The notes under the pieces are model-generated. The model had not been told where the DNA came from. It worked only from the letters and a program-made list of their open reading frames with translations, and made no database searches. From the NCBI GenBank assembly GCA_017502165.1, contig JAFVVO010000033.1, positions 1 to 50,628 of the forward strand: DNA of 50,628 nucleotides, read 5' to 3'. Shown one piece after another: positions 26,133 through 35,279 of this stretch. Every line of letters starts with the position of its first letter. Position 1 is the first letter of the stretch. A program made the translations under genes and the position numbers. The DNA comes from Clostridia bacterium. Its GTDB lineage: Bacteria; Bacillota; Clostridia; Christensenellales; QALW01.

Positions 26133-27266
26133 CTATTGTAAAGCTTCCCTGACTAATCTGTCAGTTTCGTAAATATCGTCAATACCGGGATTTTTAATTA
26201 TCTCCATATTAAAGATAGTATGCTCTATCAATTTGGGAATATCACAAAATCCTATTTTTTCTCTTAAGAATTGTTCAACCGCAACCTCATTTGCCGCATT
26301 AAGAGCACATGGCACGTTACCGCCCATCTTCATAGCTTCAAAGGCAAGCTGAAGGCAGGGGAATTTCTCATAATCGGGCTCAAAGAAGGTTAATGAGCCT
26401 CTTTTGGCAAGGTCAAGCCTGCCTGCGCCCGAATAAAAGCGCAAGGGATATTCAAAGGCGTACATAATAGGAAGCTTCATATCGGGCTCACCCATTTGTG
26501 CCATTACTGCACCGTCCTCAAACTCTACCGCTGAATGAACAACGCTTTCGGGATGAATAATCGGACAGATTTTATCTGCAGGAACGTCAAAAAGCCAGGA
26601 CGCTTCAATAACTTCAAGCCCTTTATTCATTAATGTTGAGCAGTCAATAGTAATTTTTTTGCCCATATTCCAGGTTGGATGCTTAAGTGCGTCGTGAACA
26701 GTTACGTTTTTAAGCTCTTCGACAGACATTTTTCTAAAGGGGCCACCGGATGCAGTAAGAATAATCTTATTGATTTTATTGTCTTTATTTCCCTGCAGAC
26801 ACTGGAAAATCGCAGAATGCTCACTGTCAACGGGATAAATAATGTCATTATTTGCTTTAACCGCATCAGAAACAAGCTTACCGCCCGTTACAAGAGCTTC
26901 CTTGTTTGCAAGGGCAATTCGTTTTTTTGCCTTTAAGCCTGCCATAACCGCAGGAAGACCTGCTATACCTACAACAGAAACAAGCAGAATTTCTGCTTGC
27001 TCCATAGTTGCTATTTCTTTTATTGCGTTTTTTCCGCAAATAAGTGCCGTCACGGGCGGAATTTTGTCCTTGATGCTCAGATATGCGCCCTCATCTTCAA
27101 TGGAAGCCATAAGGGGCTTAAATTCAATAATTTGCTTTAACAAAAGTTCAGCATTTGACTTTGCTGATAATCCCACAACGTTAAATTTATCGGGATACAT
27201 ACGGACAATTTCCAACGCCTGAGTACCTATTGAGCCCGTTGACCCTAAAATTGCTATATTTTTCAT
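26133..27266 (-). CDS. dxr: 1-deoxy-D-xylulose 5-phosphate reductoisomerase
   Basis: The first committed step of the MEP pathway, DXP to MEP with NADPH. It shows the Rossmann start AILGSTGSIGTQALEIV, IALANKEALV, the metal and substrate region PVDSEHSAIFQCL, and the flexible-loop segment HPESVVHSAVEF with GEPDMKLPI. The 377-residue length is normal. Its ATG overlaps the cdsA stop by 4 bases, so the two are translationally coupled. Confidence 0.96.
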   Translation of the reverse strand: MKNIAILGSTGSIGTQALEIVRMYPDKFNVVGLSAKSNAELLLKQIIEFKPLMASIEDEGAYLSIKDKIPPVTALICGKNAIKEIATMEQAEILLVSVVGIAGLPAVMAGLKAKKRIALANKEALVTGGKLVSDAVKANNDIIYPVDSEHSAIFQCLQGNKDNKINKIILTASGGPFRKMSVEELKNVTVHDALKHPTWNMGKKITIDCSTLMNKGLEVIEASWLFDVPADKICPIIHPESVVHSAVEFEDGAVMAQMGEPDMKLPIMYAFEYPLRFYSGAGRLDLAKRGSLTFFEPDYEKFPCLQLAFEAMKMGGNVPCALNAANEVAVEQFLREKIGFCDIPKLIEHTIFNMEIIKNPGIDDIYETDRLVREALQ

Positions 27267-28093
27267 AATATCCTCATAACAAAAATTTCAACGTATGCAA
27301 CCATAGCGATAAAACAGAGAATTATGCTGTCCATTCTGTCCATAATACCGCCGTGACCGGGAATATAATTTCCGTAGTCCTTAACGTTGCAGAAGCGTTT
27401 AATCAAGCTTGCCGTTAAATCACCGATCTGTGCAAAGGCGCCGCAGGCAAAGCCTATAACAAGCCAGTGAATAAGGTCAATGCTTGTATTGTGCATATAA
27501 AGTGAAATAACGTACATTGTGCCGCCACCGATTGTTCCGCCAATAAAACCTCCTACAGAGCCTGCAACGGTCTTTTTGGGGCTTATTTGAGGACAAAGCT
27601 TGCGCTTACCTATTGCAATTCCTATAAAATAAGCAAAGGTATCACTTAACGTTGCACAAAGGGCCGCGCCAAAGATCAAAAAAATTCCTTGCCGCATAGG
27701 ATCCGATAAATCGTTGTTTGCAAGAACTACCAACAACATACCGGGTAAAAGCGGATAAATCAGCGTAAAGCTGCTTGAAATTAATGTTTTAATGTCAACT
27801 TCCTTTGAGAAAACGGTGCAAATTGCAAGAACAAAGAACGTAAGGGCAGGTAAAATGATAATTCCCTTCGTGCCAAGAAAGGCAACGGCGGGATAAATAA
27901 GTGTCGCGGCAATAAGCAAAACGATTTTATTCGGCTTAAAGCCGCCCTTATCAAGTGCGTTAACCATATCAAACATAGCGAGGAAGCACACAACGCAAAC
28001 GAGAATAAGCGTGGTAACGGAGCCGATAAATATTGCGCTTAAAACAATCGCAATCATCACCGCCGCGCTTATAACGCGCTTAAGCAGGTCCAT
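27263..28093 (-). CDS. cdsA: Phosphatidate cytidylyltransferase
   Basis: Makes CDP-diacylglycerol from phosphatidate and CTP, the branch point of phospholipid synthesis. It is an integral membrane protein with about eight helices, ending in the signature GDLTASLIKR...DYGNYIPGHGGIMDRMDS. The ATG at 28093 (MDLLKR) has GGAGGT 8 nt upstream, within the end of uppS. A longer frame reaching 28129 would overlap uppS and is not needed. 276 residues. Confidence 0.95.
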   Translation of the reverse strand: MDLLKRVISAAVMIAIVLSAIFIGSVTTLILVCVVCFLAMFDMVNALDKGGFKPNKIVLLIAATLIYPAVAFLGTKGIIILPALTFFVLAICTVFSKEVDIKTLISSSFTLIYPLLPGMLLVVLANNDLSDPMRQGIFLIFGAALCATLSDTFAYFIGIAIGKRKLCPQISPKKTVAGSVGGFIGGTIGGGTMYVISLYMHNTSIDLIHWLVIGFACGAFAQIGDLTASLIKRFCNVKDYGNYIPGHGGIMDRMDSIILCFIAMVAYVEIFVMRIL

Positions 28094-28094
28094 T

Positions 28095-28787
28095 TTACAC
28101 ACCTCCGAATCTTCTAATGCGTCTTGCAAACTCTTCTAATGCTTTTTCGAACTCATTTTCGTCAAAATCAGGCCAATGAACGTTGGTAAAATAAAACTCC
28201 GAATATGCTGCCTGATACAAAAGGAAATTGGAAAGTCTTTCCTCACCGCTCGTTCTGATAATTAGGTCGGGATCAGGCAAATCAAAGGTGTAAAGATATT
28301 TTGAAACAATTTCCTCTGTAATATCTTGAACCGAATCAGCAATCATATTTTTGAATGCTCTGACAAGTTCAGCTCTTGCACCGTAAGCAAGAGCAATGGT
28401 AAATATTAATTTCGTGCAGTCTTTAGTCTTTTCAATACCGTTTTGAATAGCCTCCTGAACTACGGGAGAAAACGTGGAAATATCGCCTATTACGTTAAGG
28501 CGGACACCGTTTTCCTTAAGCTCCTGAGTTTCTTTATTGAAATATTCCACCAAAAGCTTCATAAGCGCCCCTACCTCATCGGCAGGGCGCTTGAAGTTTT
28601 CTGTAGAAAATGCATAAACTGTAAGATACTCAATTCCGCGCTTGGAACAGTATTTAACTATTTTTCTTACGTTTTCCGTACCAACCTTATGGCCGTAGGT
28701 TCGGGGAAAGCCTTTTTGCTTTGCCCATCTGCCGTTACCGTCCATAATGATTGCAACGTGGCGCGGAATATTTTGGGAATCAACCAT
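28095..28787 (-). CDS. uppS: Undecaprenyl diphosphate synthase
   Basis: A cis-prenyltransferase that supplies the lipid carrier for peptidoglycan and polysaccharides. The N-terminal HVAIIMDGNGRWAK holds the catalytic Asp, and the C-terminal RTSGEERLSNFLLYQ and FDENEFEKAL segments complete the family pattern; 230 residues. The stop lies 1 base before the cdsA start, and the chain is in the frr-uppS-cdsA-dxr group. Its product feeds the exopolysaccharide genes as well as the wall. Confidence 0.96.
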   Translation of the reverse strand: MVDSQNIPRHVAIIMDGNGRWAKQKGFPRTYGHKVGTENVRKIVKYCSKRGIEYLTVYAFSTENFKRPADEVGALMKLLVEYFNKETQELKENGVRLNVIGDISTFSPVVQEAIQNGIEKTKDCTKLIFTIALAYGARAELVRAFKNMIADSVQDITEEIVSKYLYTFDLPDPDLIIRTSGEERLSNFLLYQAAYSEFYFTNVHWPDFDENEFEKALEEFARRIRRFGGV

Positions 28788-28802
28788 AAAACCCCTCTTA
28801 AA

Positions 28803-29372
28803 TTAAATTGAAAGTAATTCTTTTTCCTTATCCTGAGCAACTGCATCAACGTTTGCAATGAACTTATCGGTTAATTTCTGCATAGCGTCACCTGCGCGCT
28901 TTTCATCGTCTTCAGTAATTGCCGAATCCTTTTTAAGCTTCTTGTACTGCTCTAACGCGTCACGGCGGATTGAGCGGATAGCAACCTTAGTGTCTTCAGC
29001 GTATTTCTTAACCTGCTTGGTAAGCTCAATACGTCTTTCCTCGTTAAGCTCGGGGAAAATAAGACGAATAACCTTACCGTCTGTGTTGGGGTTAATGCCA
29101 AGGTCAGACATCTGAATTGCCTTGCAAATGGGGTTAACCATTGAAGCATCCCAAGGTGAAATCATTAAAATTCTGGGTTCGGGCACGGAAATATTTGCCA
29201 CCTGAACGATTGGTGACATTGTACCGTAATATTCAACAAGTACCTTGTCGAGCACCTTAGGATTAGCTCTTCCTGCACGGATTGAGCCCATATTATCCTT
29301 TAACACGCTCAAGCTCTTACTCATTTTATCCTCTGCGGTCATTTCAATTTCAGTAATAAATTCGTTAGCCAT
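28803..29372 (-). CDS. frr: Ribosome recycling factor
   Basis: Splits post-termination ribosomes with EF-G. 189 residues, all helical in domain I. Conserved stretches are IRAGRANPKVLDKVLVEYYG, ILMISPWDASM, GKVIRLIFPELNEERR and KYAEDTKVAIRSIRRDA. It is first in the frr-to-topB transcript, with its own promoter just downstream of a terminator after pyrH. GGAGGT lies a few bases before the ATG. Confidence 0.97.
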   Translation of the reverse strand: MANEFITEIEMTAEDKMSKSLSVLKDNMGSIRAGRANPKVLDKVLVEYYGTMSPIVQVANISVPEPRILMISPWDASMVNPICKAIQMSDLGINPNTDGKVIRLIFPELNEERRIELTKQVKKYAEDTKVAIRSIRRDALEQYKKLKKDSAITEDDEKRAGDAMQKLTDKFIANVDAVAQDKEKELLSI

Positions 29373-29408
29373 AATAAACCTCCGTAAAAATATTATTTTC
29401 TACTTAAT

Positions 29409-29437
29409 ATAATACCAAATTTAGTAATTTTTTTCAA
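29409..29437 (-). promoter_or_regulatory. Promoter of the frr-uppS-cdsA-dxr operon
   Basis: TTGAAA (29437-29432), a 17-nt spacer and TATTAT (29414-29409) on the minus strand. The -35 lies in the T-run of the pyrH terminator, so terminator and promoter are merged. Confidence 0.65.
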
Positions 29438-29467
29438 GAAAAAAAGATGCATTACTGCATCTTTTTT
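29438..29467 (-). terminator. Terminator after pyrH
   Basis: An 11-bp stem AAAAAGATGCA/TGCATCTTTTT with a 4-nt loop, followed by a T-run on the minus strand. Confidence 0.85.
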
Positions 29468-29490
29468 GAAAAAGTTTTTCTGTTTTTCAC

Positions 29491-30216
29491 TTAATCGGCA
29501 TAAAACTCGTCTTTTATGTCATTTTTAACCACAGTTCCGAGGGCTTCACCTGCAGAAACTCTGCTGATTGAATCCTTTTCATTAAGCGCAAATACGCAAA
29601 CGGGAATGTCGTTATCCATACACATTGCGGTTGCGGAGCTATCCATTACCTGCAATCTGTCGGACAGAACCTTCGCAAAGGAAATTGAACGGTATCTCTT
29701 TGCACTTGCATCTTTTCTTGGGTCGGCAGAATAAACGCCGTCAATATTTTTGGCAAGCAAAATAGCATCCGCCTCGATTTCAGCCGCGCGAAGTGATGCC
29801 GCAGTATCAGTTGAGAAGAAGGGACTTCCCGTGCCACCTGCAAAGATGCAGATTTCACCATTTTCAAGGTGTTCCTTTGCTCTTCTTGAAGCGTAAGGCT
29901 CTGCAACGGCATCCATAGCAATACTCGTCATAACGTTGCACTTAATATCAAACTTCTCAATAGCATCCTTCATAGCAAGAGAGTTAATGATAGTGGCAAG
30001 CATACCCATATGGTCAGCGGCTACACGGTCCATATCTGTGCCCTGTCTTCCGCGCCAGATGTTACCTGCTCCAATAACGATGCCTACCTGAGTTCCGTTT
30101 TTTGCCAAAGCAGAAATCTGCTTAGCTACCTGCGTAATTGTATCAAAGTTAAAACCTTTGCCATCAAGGCCCATAGCTTCACCGCTTAATTTTAAGAGTA
30201 TTCTGTTGTATTTCAT
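29491..30216 (-). CDS. pyrH: UMP kinase
   Basis: Phosphorylates UMP to UDP. It is an amino-acid-kinase-fold hexameric enzyme: RILLKLSGEAMG at the start, GIVIGAGNIWRG, and DAILLAKNIDGVYSADP near residue 160. 241 residues, normal. It sits between terminators at 30250-30280 and 29438-29467, so it may be transcribed partly alone, although rpsB-tsf-pyrH-frr is the classical order. Confidence 0.96.
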   Translation of the reverse strand: MKYNRILLKLSGEAMGLDGKGFNFDTITQVAKQISALAKNGTQVGIVIGAGNIWRGRQGTDMDRVAADHMGMLATIINSLAMKDAIEKFDIKCNVMTSIAMDAVAEPYASRRAKEHLENGEICIFAGGTGSPFFSTDTAASLRAAEIEADAILLAKNIDGVYSADPRKDASAKRYRSISFAKVLSDRLQVMDSSATAMCMDNDIPVCVFALNEKDSISRVSAGEALGTVVKNDIKDEFYAD

Positions 30217-30249
30217 AATACCTCCAAATTACTAACGCAATCTAATTAC

Positions 30250-30280
30250 AAAAAAGAGAACACGTTTTTTGTGTTCCCTT
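30250..30280 (-). terminator. Hairpin between tsf and pyrH
   Basis: A 9-bp stem AGGGAACAC/GTGTTCTCT (one G-U pair) with a loop of 7 nt, followed by T residues on the minus strand. Probably a terminator or attenuator after tsf. Confidence 0.7.
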
Positions 30281-30290
30281 TATGTTTTTG

Positions 30291-30941
30291 TTAAGCCATC
30301 TGGCTCATAACCTCTTCTGCAAAGTTGTCCTGTCTCTTTTCAAGACCTTCACCCATTGCATAACGAGTATAACGACGAACGGTAATCTTTTCACCGATTT
30401 TAGCAATAGCTTCGGTAACGATCTGTTCAATTGTCATATCAGGATCGAGCATATACTGCTGTTCCATAAGGCAATTCTCTTTATAGAATTTGTTAATTCT
30501 GCCTTCGATAATCTTATCAACGAACTGTTCCTTCTTACCTTCGTTAAGAGCTTGAGCGCGGATGATTTCCTTCTCCTTCTCAATAACGTCAGCAGGAACT
30601 TCGTCACGGTTAAGATATGCAGGGTTTGCAGCAGCAATATGCATAGCAATATTGTGAACAAGCAACTTGAAAGCGTCGGTTTTAGCAACGAAGTCGGTTT
30701 CGCAGTTTACTTCAAGAAGAACGCCGATTTTGCCGCCCATGTGAATGTAGCTTTCAACGATACCTTCTGCAGCAATACGAGCCAGCTTCTTTGCAGCAGT
30801 TGCAAGACCTTTTTCACGAAGGATCTTTATTGCTTTTTCCTCATCACCATCTGCTTCAACAAGTGCGCGCTTGCAATCCATTAAGCCAACGCCCATTTTA
30901 ATTCTTAAATCATTAACTGCCTTAGCGGTAATCTGTGCCAT
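30291..30941 (-). CDS. tsf: Elongation factor Ts
   Basis: The nucleotide-exchange factor of EF-Tu. The UBA-like N-terminus with [20 protein letters not shown] and [17 protein letters not shown], and the conserved [14 protein letters not shown], are clear. At 216 residues it is the short Firmicute/thermophile-type, with one core subdomain rather than two. It follows rpsB by 20 bases and is coupled to it as in most bacteria. Confidence 0.96.
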   Translation of the reverse strand: MAQITAKAVNDLRIKMGVGLMDCKRALVEADGDEEKAIKILREKGLATAAKKLARIAAEGIVESYIHMGGKIGVLLEVNCETDFVAKTDAFKLLVHNIAMHIAAANPAYLNRDEVPADVIEKEKEIIRAQALNEGKKEQFVDKIIEGRINKFYKENCLMEQQYMLDPDMTIEQIVTEAIAKIGEKITVRRYTRYAMGEGLEKRQDNFAEEVMSQMA

Positions 30942-30961
30942 TATTATATCCTCCTTAAAAC

Positions 30962-31732
30962 TTAAGCTTCAGTAGCTTCTTCGGTAGCTTCTTCAACTAC
31001 TTCAGCAGCTTCTTCAACTGCTTCTTCTGCATCGAAAGATTCACCCTGATTTGCTTCGATAACTGCGTTTGCCATAGTGCCTGCAAGAAGTTTTACCGCA
31101 CGGATAGCGTCATCGTTACCGGGAATTACGTAGTCAGCATCATCGGGATCGCAGTTGGTATCAACGATAGCAACAACGGGAATACCTAAAATCTTTGCTT
31201 CGTGAATAGCGTTTGCTTCTTTTCTGGGGTCAACAACGAACATAGCGCTGGGGATACCCTTCATTTCACGAATACCGCCGAAGTTAGCATCAAGCTCAGC
31301 CTTTTCCTTCATAAGCTTTGCCTGCTCCTTCTTGGGAAGAAGATCCATTGTGCCGTCCTCAATCATTTTTTCGATTTTCTTAAGCTTTTCAATTCTTGAA
31401 CGGATGGTCTTGAAGTTAGTAAGCATACCGCCGGCCCATCTCTGATTTACATAGAACATGCCGCAACGCTTTGCTTCAGACTCAATAGATTCCTGAGCCT
31501 GCTTCTTAGTACCAACGAAAAGGATTGTGCCGCCTTCGGAAGCAACGTCAAAAATAAAGGAATAAGCTTCCTCTACCTTTTTAACGGTTTTCTGAAGGTC
31601 GAGAATGTAGATGCCATTACGCTCTGTAAAGATGTAAGGAGCCATTTTGGGATTCCATCTACGTGTGGGGTGACCGAAGTGTACGCCTGCTTCAAGCAGG
31701 TTCTTCATTGAGATAACTGATTTTTCTGACAT
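30962..31732 (-). CDS. rpsB: Ribosomal protein S2
   Basis: A small-subunit protein, 256 residues. It shows [21 protein letters not shown] at the start, [22 protein letters not shown] and [19 protein letters not shown]. The C-terminal tail is a Glu/Ala-rich repeat ([21 protein letters not shown]), an acidic extension seen in related Clostridia. It is first in the rpsB-tsf transcript, with a strong promoter and a leader of about 90 nt. Confidence 0.97.
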   Translation of the reverse strand: MSEKSVISMKNLLEAGVHFGHPTRRWNPKMAPYIFTERNGIYILDLQKTVKKVEEAYSFIFDVASEGGTILFVGTKKQAQESIESEAKRCGMFYVNQRWAGGMLTNFKTIRSRIEKLKKIEKMIEDGTMDLLPKKEQAKLMKEKAELDANFGGIREMKGIPSAMFVVDPRKEANAIHEAKILGIPVVAIVDTNCDPDDADYVIPGNDDAIRAVKLLAGTMANAVIEANQGESFDAEEAVEEAAEVVEEATEEATEA

Positions 31733-31825
31733 TTTTATGTCCTCCTTGTTTTTTTCCTCCCCGAGTACGCTGCAAGCTTACCTTTTCAGGAACAAGCACA
31801 TTGCCCACTACTCGAGTGTGAATTC
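31733..31825 (-). promoter_or_regulatory. Candidate autoregulatory leader of rpsB
   Basis: About 90 nt of untranslated leader. CGAGTA near its 5' end (complement of 31809-31814) can pair with TACTCG near its 3' end (complement of 31762-31767), closing a multi-branch structure just upstream of GGAGG. Ribosomal protein leaders often bind their own product; that S2 does so here is inference. Confidence 0.35.
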
Positions 31826-31831
31826 TTGAGC

Positions 31832-31860
31832 ATTATAGCATAGCCAAGAATATTTGGCAA
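31832..31860 (-). promoter_or_regulatory. Promoter of rpsB-tsf
   Basis: TTGCCA (31860-31855), a 17-nt spacer and TATAAT (31837-31832) on the minus strand. Confidence 0.8.
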
Positions 31861-31923
31861 GCGTTTTTTATTATTTTTAGCCTAAAATCCCCTATTTTAT
31901 GGGCATTTTATGCTTTTTTAAGA

Positions 31924-31960
31924 AAAAATACCGACTGAAATTGCTTCAATCGGTATTTTT
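31924..31960 (-). terminator. Terminator of pnp
   Basis: A long stem AAAAATACCGATTGAA/TTCAGTCGGTATTTTT with one G-U pair on the minus strand, 12 bases after the pnp stop codon. Confidence 0.85.
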
Positions 31961-31971
31961 AAGGTTTTTAA

Positions 31972-34083
31972 TTATTTTTCTTCCTTTTCTTCCTTAGGAA
32001 GCATTGCTTTTCTTGAAAGGTTAATTCTGCCCTTATCGTCAATTTCGATAACGCGAACCATAATCTTGTCGCCTACCTCAACAACGTCGGTAACCTTCTT
32101 AACAAACTTGTTGTCAAGCTCACCGATACGGCAGAGACCTTCCTTGCCGGGAAGAAGCTCAACGAATGCGCCGAAATCCATAATGCGAACAACTGTACCG
32201 AAGTAGGTTTCGCCAACCTCGATTTCCTTAACGATATCGTCAATCATCTTCTTAGCTTTGTCGCCGGAAGCCTGGTCAACTGCATAAATAACAACTGTAC
32301 CGTCATCGCTGATATCAATCTTAACGCCGGTTTCAGCAATAATGCCGTTGATAACCTTACCGCCGGTGCCGATAACCTCGCGAATCTTGTCAACGTCAAT
32401 CTTGAAGGACATTGTCTTGGGTGCGTAGGGTGAAAGCTCAGCTCTGGGAGCGTCAAGAGTTGCCATCATCTTGCTCATAATGTGCATTCTTGCATCATAA
32501 GCCTGCTTAAGAGCACGTTCAAGAATGCTTCTGTCAATACCCTTAATCTTAATATCCATCTGGATAGCGGTGATACCGTCCTTGGTACCTGCTACCTTGA
32601 AGTCCATATCGCCAAGGAAGTCTTCAAGACCCTGAATGTCAGTTAAAACAACAACCTTGTCGGAGCCTTCTCTCGTATCCTTAATCAAGCCCATAGCAGC
32701 ACCTGCAACGGGAGCCTTAATCGGAACACCTGCATCCATAAGTGAAAGAGTTGATCCGCAAACTGAAGCCATTGAGGTTGAACCGTTTGAGGAAACGATT
32801 TCGGAAACCACGCGGATTGCGTAAGGGAAATCCTCCTCAGAAGGAATAACGGGCTCTAAGGAACGCTCAGCCAATGCGCCGTGACCGATTTCACGTCTGC
32901 CGGGTGCACGGAGAGGCTTGGGCTCACCGGTTGCATATCCGGGCATATTGTACTGATGCATATATCTCTTCTGGGTTTCACCGTCGATACCGTCAAGCTC
33001 CTGAACGTCGCTTAAAGGTCCTAATGTGGTGATTGTCATAGCCTGAGACTGACCGCGGGTGAAAACTGCTGAACCATGAGTACGAGGGAACATACCTGCT
33101 TCGCACCAAATGGGACGAACCTCGTCGATAGCACGTCCATCAGGACGAACGCCCTCATCAAGAATTTTGTTACGCATAACTTCTTTCTTGATGTAATAGA
33201 GTGAATCACCGATTTCACGCTTCTTTTCGGGGAAAATTTCCTCAAAATGAGCCTGAACGTCTGCCTCAACCTGCTCTTCACGAACTTCACGCTCGTGACG
33301 GTCAAAGGTCTCCATTACCCAAACTATTTTATCGTAGGCATACTCGCGAACTGCAGCGTCAATATCTTCAGGAACGTGGTAAAGGTCAATCTGTACCTTC
33401 TCTTTACCGATTTCCTTCTGAATCTCTTCCTGCCAGGCAACGATTTTCTTAATTTCTTCATGAGCAACCATGATACCTTCAAGCATCTGTGCTTCGGAAA
33501 CCTCCTTAGCGCCTGCTTCAACCATCATAACTGCATCTTTTGTGCCGGAAACGGTAAGATGTAAACGAGATTCCTTTCTCTGCTCGGCATTGGGGTTAAG
33601 AATGTACTCGTCACCGATTAAGCCAACGGTTACACTACCTGTGGGGCCTGCAAAGGGAATGTCGGACATTGTAAGAGCGAATGATGAACCGATCATTGCA
33701 AGAACGTCGGGCATATTGTTAATGTCAACTGAAAGGCAGGTTGCAACAACCTGAACGTCGTTAAAGAATCCCTTGGGGAAAAGAGGACGGATAGGTCTGT
33801 CAATCAAGCGGGAGGTTAAAATCGCCTTTTCGCTTGCTCTTCCCTCACGACGAATGTAACCGCCGGGGATTTTACCTACTGAATACTGTTTTTCTTCAAA
33901 CTCTACGCTCAGAGGGAAGAAATCCATACCTTCTCTGGGCTGCTTTGACATTGTTGCCGATACCATTACAACCGTATCGCCGCAACGAACTACACACGAA
34001 CCGTTTGTCTGTCCGCAGTATTTGCCGGTTTCAATAGTAAGCTCTCTGCCGGCATATGTCGTTTTGAATTGCTTAAATTCCAT
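31972..34083 (-). CDS. pnp: Polynucleotide phosphorylase
   Basis: A 3'-5' phosphorolytic exoribonuclease of RNA turnover, 703 residues. Two RNase PH domains (about 10-140 and 310-470; [24 protein letters not shown]) with a helical domain between are followed by a KH domain ([17 protein letters not shown]) and an S1 domain ([22 protein letters not shown]). The end is a short Glu/Lys-rich tail. It is downstream of rpsO with a separate terminator for each. Confidence 0.97.
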   Translation of the reverse strand: MEFKQFKTTYAGRELTIETGKYCGQTNGSCVVRCGDTVVMVSATMSKQPREGMDFFPLSVEFEEKQYSVGKIPGGYIRREGRASEKAILTSRLIDRPIRPLFPKGFFNDVQVVATCLSVDINNMPDVLAMIGSSFALTMSDIPFAGPTGSVTVGLIGDEYILNPNAEQRKESRLHLTVSGTKDAVMMVEAGAKEVSEAQMLEGIMVAHEEIKKIVAWQEEIQKEIGKEKVQIDLYHVPEDIDAAVREYAYDKIVWVMETFDRHEREVREEQVEADVQAHFEEIFPEKKREIGDSLYYIKKEVMRNKILDEGVRPDGRAIDEVRPIWCEAGMFPRTHGSAVFTRGQSQAMTITTLGPLSDVQELDGIDGETQKRYMHQYNMPGYATGEPKPLRAPGRREIGHGALAERSLEPVIPSEEDFPYAIRVVSEIVSSNGSTSMASVCGSTLSLMDAGVPIKAPVAGAAMGLIKDTREGSDKVVVLTDIQGLEDFLGDMDFKVAGTKDGITAIQMDIKIKGIDRSILERALKQAYDARMHIMSKMMATLDAPRAELSPYAPKTMSFKIDVDKIREVIGTGGKVINGIIAETGVKIDISDDGTVVIYAVDQASGDKAKKMIDDIVKEIEVGETYFGTVVRIMDFGAFVELLPGKEGLCRIGELDNKFVKKVTDVVEVGDKIMVRVIEIDDKGRINLSRKAMLPKEEKEEK

Positions 34084-34200
34084 ATATTTTCTCCTTCTAA
34101 TAAAATTACCTAAATTTATAAAAAATGCAGTGATTTTTGCTTATTTTTTCAACAAAGAAACGCAAAAATCCGAAATTGCATAAGTTCACAGAAATTGAGA

Positions 34201-34229
34201 AAAAGCGGATAAGCAAGTTATCCGCTTTT
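34201..34229 (-). terminator. Terminator of rpsO
   Basis: A 12-bp stem AAAAGCGGATAA/TTATCCGCTTTT with a 5-nt loop, then a T-run on the minus strand. Confidence 0.85.
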
Positions 34230-34234
34230 AATAA

Positions 34235-34498
34235 TTACTTTCTCAAGCCAAGCTTTTTAACGATAGCTCTGTATCTCTCGATATCTTTTTCCTTAAGATA
34301 TGCAAGAAGGCCTCTGCGCTGACCAACCATTGTAAGCAAGCCTCTGCGGCTGTGATGATCCTTAGCGTGAGTCTTAAGATGCTCGTTAAGGTGGTTGATG
34401 CGCTCAGACAAAAGAGCAATCTGAACTTCAGGGGATCCTGTATCGGAATCGTGAAGCTTGTTAGCAGCAATTATTTCTGACTTTACTACCTTATCCAT
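34235..34498 (-). CDS. rpsO: Ribosomal protein S15
   Basis: A small 30S protein bridging to 23S rRNA, 87 residues. It has the conserved [25 protein letters not shown] and the C-terminal [13 protein letters not shown]. The ATG at 34498 (MDKVVK) has AAGGAGG about 8 nt upstream; an upstream frame extension to 34609 covers the leader and is rejected. Followed by a terminator before pnp. Confidence 0.97.
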   Translation of the reverse strand: MDKVVKSEIIAANKLHDSDTGSPEVQIALLSERINHLNEHLKTHAKDHHSRRGLLTMVGQRRGLLAYLKEKDIERYRAIVKKLGLRK

Positions 34499-34591
34499 TT
34501 TAATTTCCTCCTTATTAAATTTATGTAAACGCTGTTGTTCACAGTAAGCCGCCGGAGATGCGAGCAAACCGAGGACAAAGTTCCACATACG
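34499..34591 (-). promoter_or_regulatory. Leader of rpsO, candidate S15 binding site
   Basis: About 93 nt between the promoter and the ATG, with GC-rich segments (CTCCGGCGGCTT, CCTCGG) able to fold. S15 represses its own mRNA through varied leader structures in different bacteria; this one was not matched to a known class. Confidence 0.3.
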
Positions 34592-34597
34592 AAAGTG

Positions 34598-34626
34598 ATT
34601 ATAACACAATTAGAAAATATTGTAAA
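34598..34626 (-). promoter_or_regulatory. Promoter of rpsO
   Basis: TTTACA (34626-34621), a 17-nt spacer and TATAAT (34603-34598) on the minus strand. Confidence 0.8.
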
Positions 34627-34634
34627 CTGTTTTT

Positions 34635-35279
34635 TTATTCTTCAGCCAATTCTTCTGAAAATTCCTCAAAGGACGCTTCGTTTTCTTCTGCGGAATGTCT
34701 TTTTTCATCAAGCAACGGCATAACCATCTGCTCGGCCTCATCTGTTTCGAACTCACTGTTTTCAAGCAATTCGAGATTTTCCTGCTCAGGCAGATCGTCT
34801 AACGTTTTAAGCCCGAAATGACGGAGAAACAAATCAGTTGTTCCAAATAAAACAGGTCTTCCTATAACGTCCTTATGCCCCACCTCTTCGATTAACCCCT
34901 TCTGACGAAGGCTCATAACGGAATAATCGCATTTAACGCCGCGAATTTGCTCGATTTCAGAACGGGTAACGGGCTGTCGGTAGGCAATAATCGAAAGCAC
35001 CTCAAGGGCTGCTTGCGAAAGTGATTTGCGCTGAATGGGATTAAGTAAATCCTCAACAAACTGAGAGTTTTTGGGGTTGGTGCAGAGCTGAATTTTGGTG
35101 CCGAATCTTTTAAGCAGGATTCCGCTGTCGCCCGAATACTTCTGCTCTAAAATTTCAAGAGCACTCCAAAGCTCCATTTCACCGATATTTATTACTTTTT
35201 TAACGTCTTCCGTCTCAAGAGGCTCTCCGACGATAAACATCAGAGTTTCAACAATCGACGCAATTTCATTCAATTCCAT
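34635..35279 (-). CDS. scpB: Segregation and condensation protein B
   Basis: A kleisin-associated winged-helix protein of the SMC-ScpAB condensin. Clear segments are ETLMFIVGEPLE, LSQAALEVLSIIAYRQPVTRSEIEQIRGV and GRPVLFGTTDLFLRHFGL. ATG at 35279 gives 214 residues and overlaps scpA by 14 bases, with GAGGA upstream. The tail after about residue 165 is acidic and low in complexity. It ends the lysA-M50-scpA-scpB transcript. Confidence 0.95.
   Translation of the reverse strand: MELNEIASIVETLMFIVGEPLETEDVKKVINIGEMELWSALEILEQKYSGDSGILLKRFGTKIQLCTNPKNSQFVEDLLNPIQRKSLSQAALEVLSIIAYRQPVTRSEIEQIRGVKCDYSVMSLRQKGLIEEVGHKDVIGRPVLFGTTDLFLRHFGLKTLDDLPEQENLELLENSEFETDEAEQMVMPLLDEKRHSAEENEASFEEFSEELAEE

Noticed and set aside
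30282-30884. 200-codon open frame on the plus strand opposite tsf
   Set aside because: Antisense to the conserved tsf gene, Phe/Leu-rich composition typical of a reverse-strand shadow, no motif.
34499-34609. N-terminal extension of rpsO to 34609
   Set aside because: The extension reads through the leader and the promoter -10; the ATG at 34498 has a strong SD and gives the normal S15 length.
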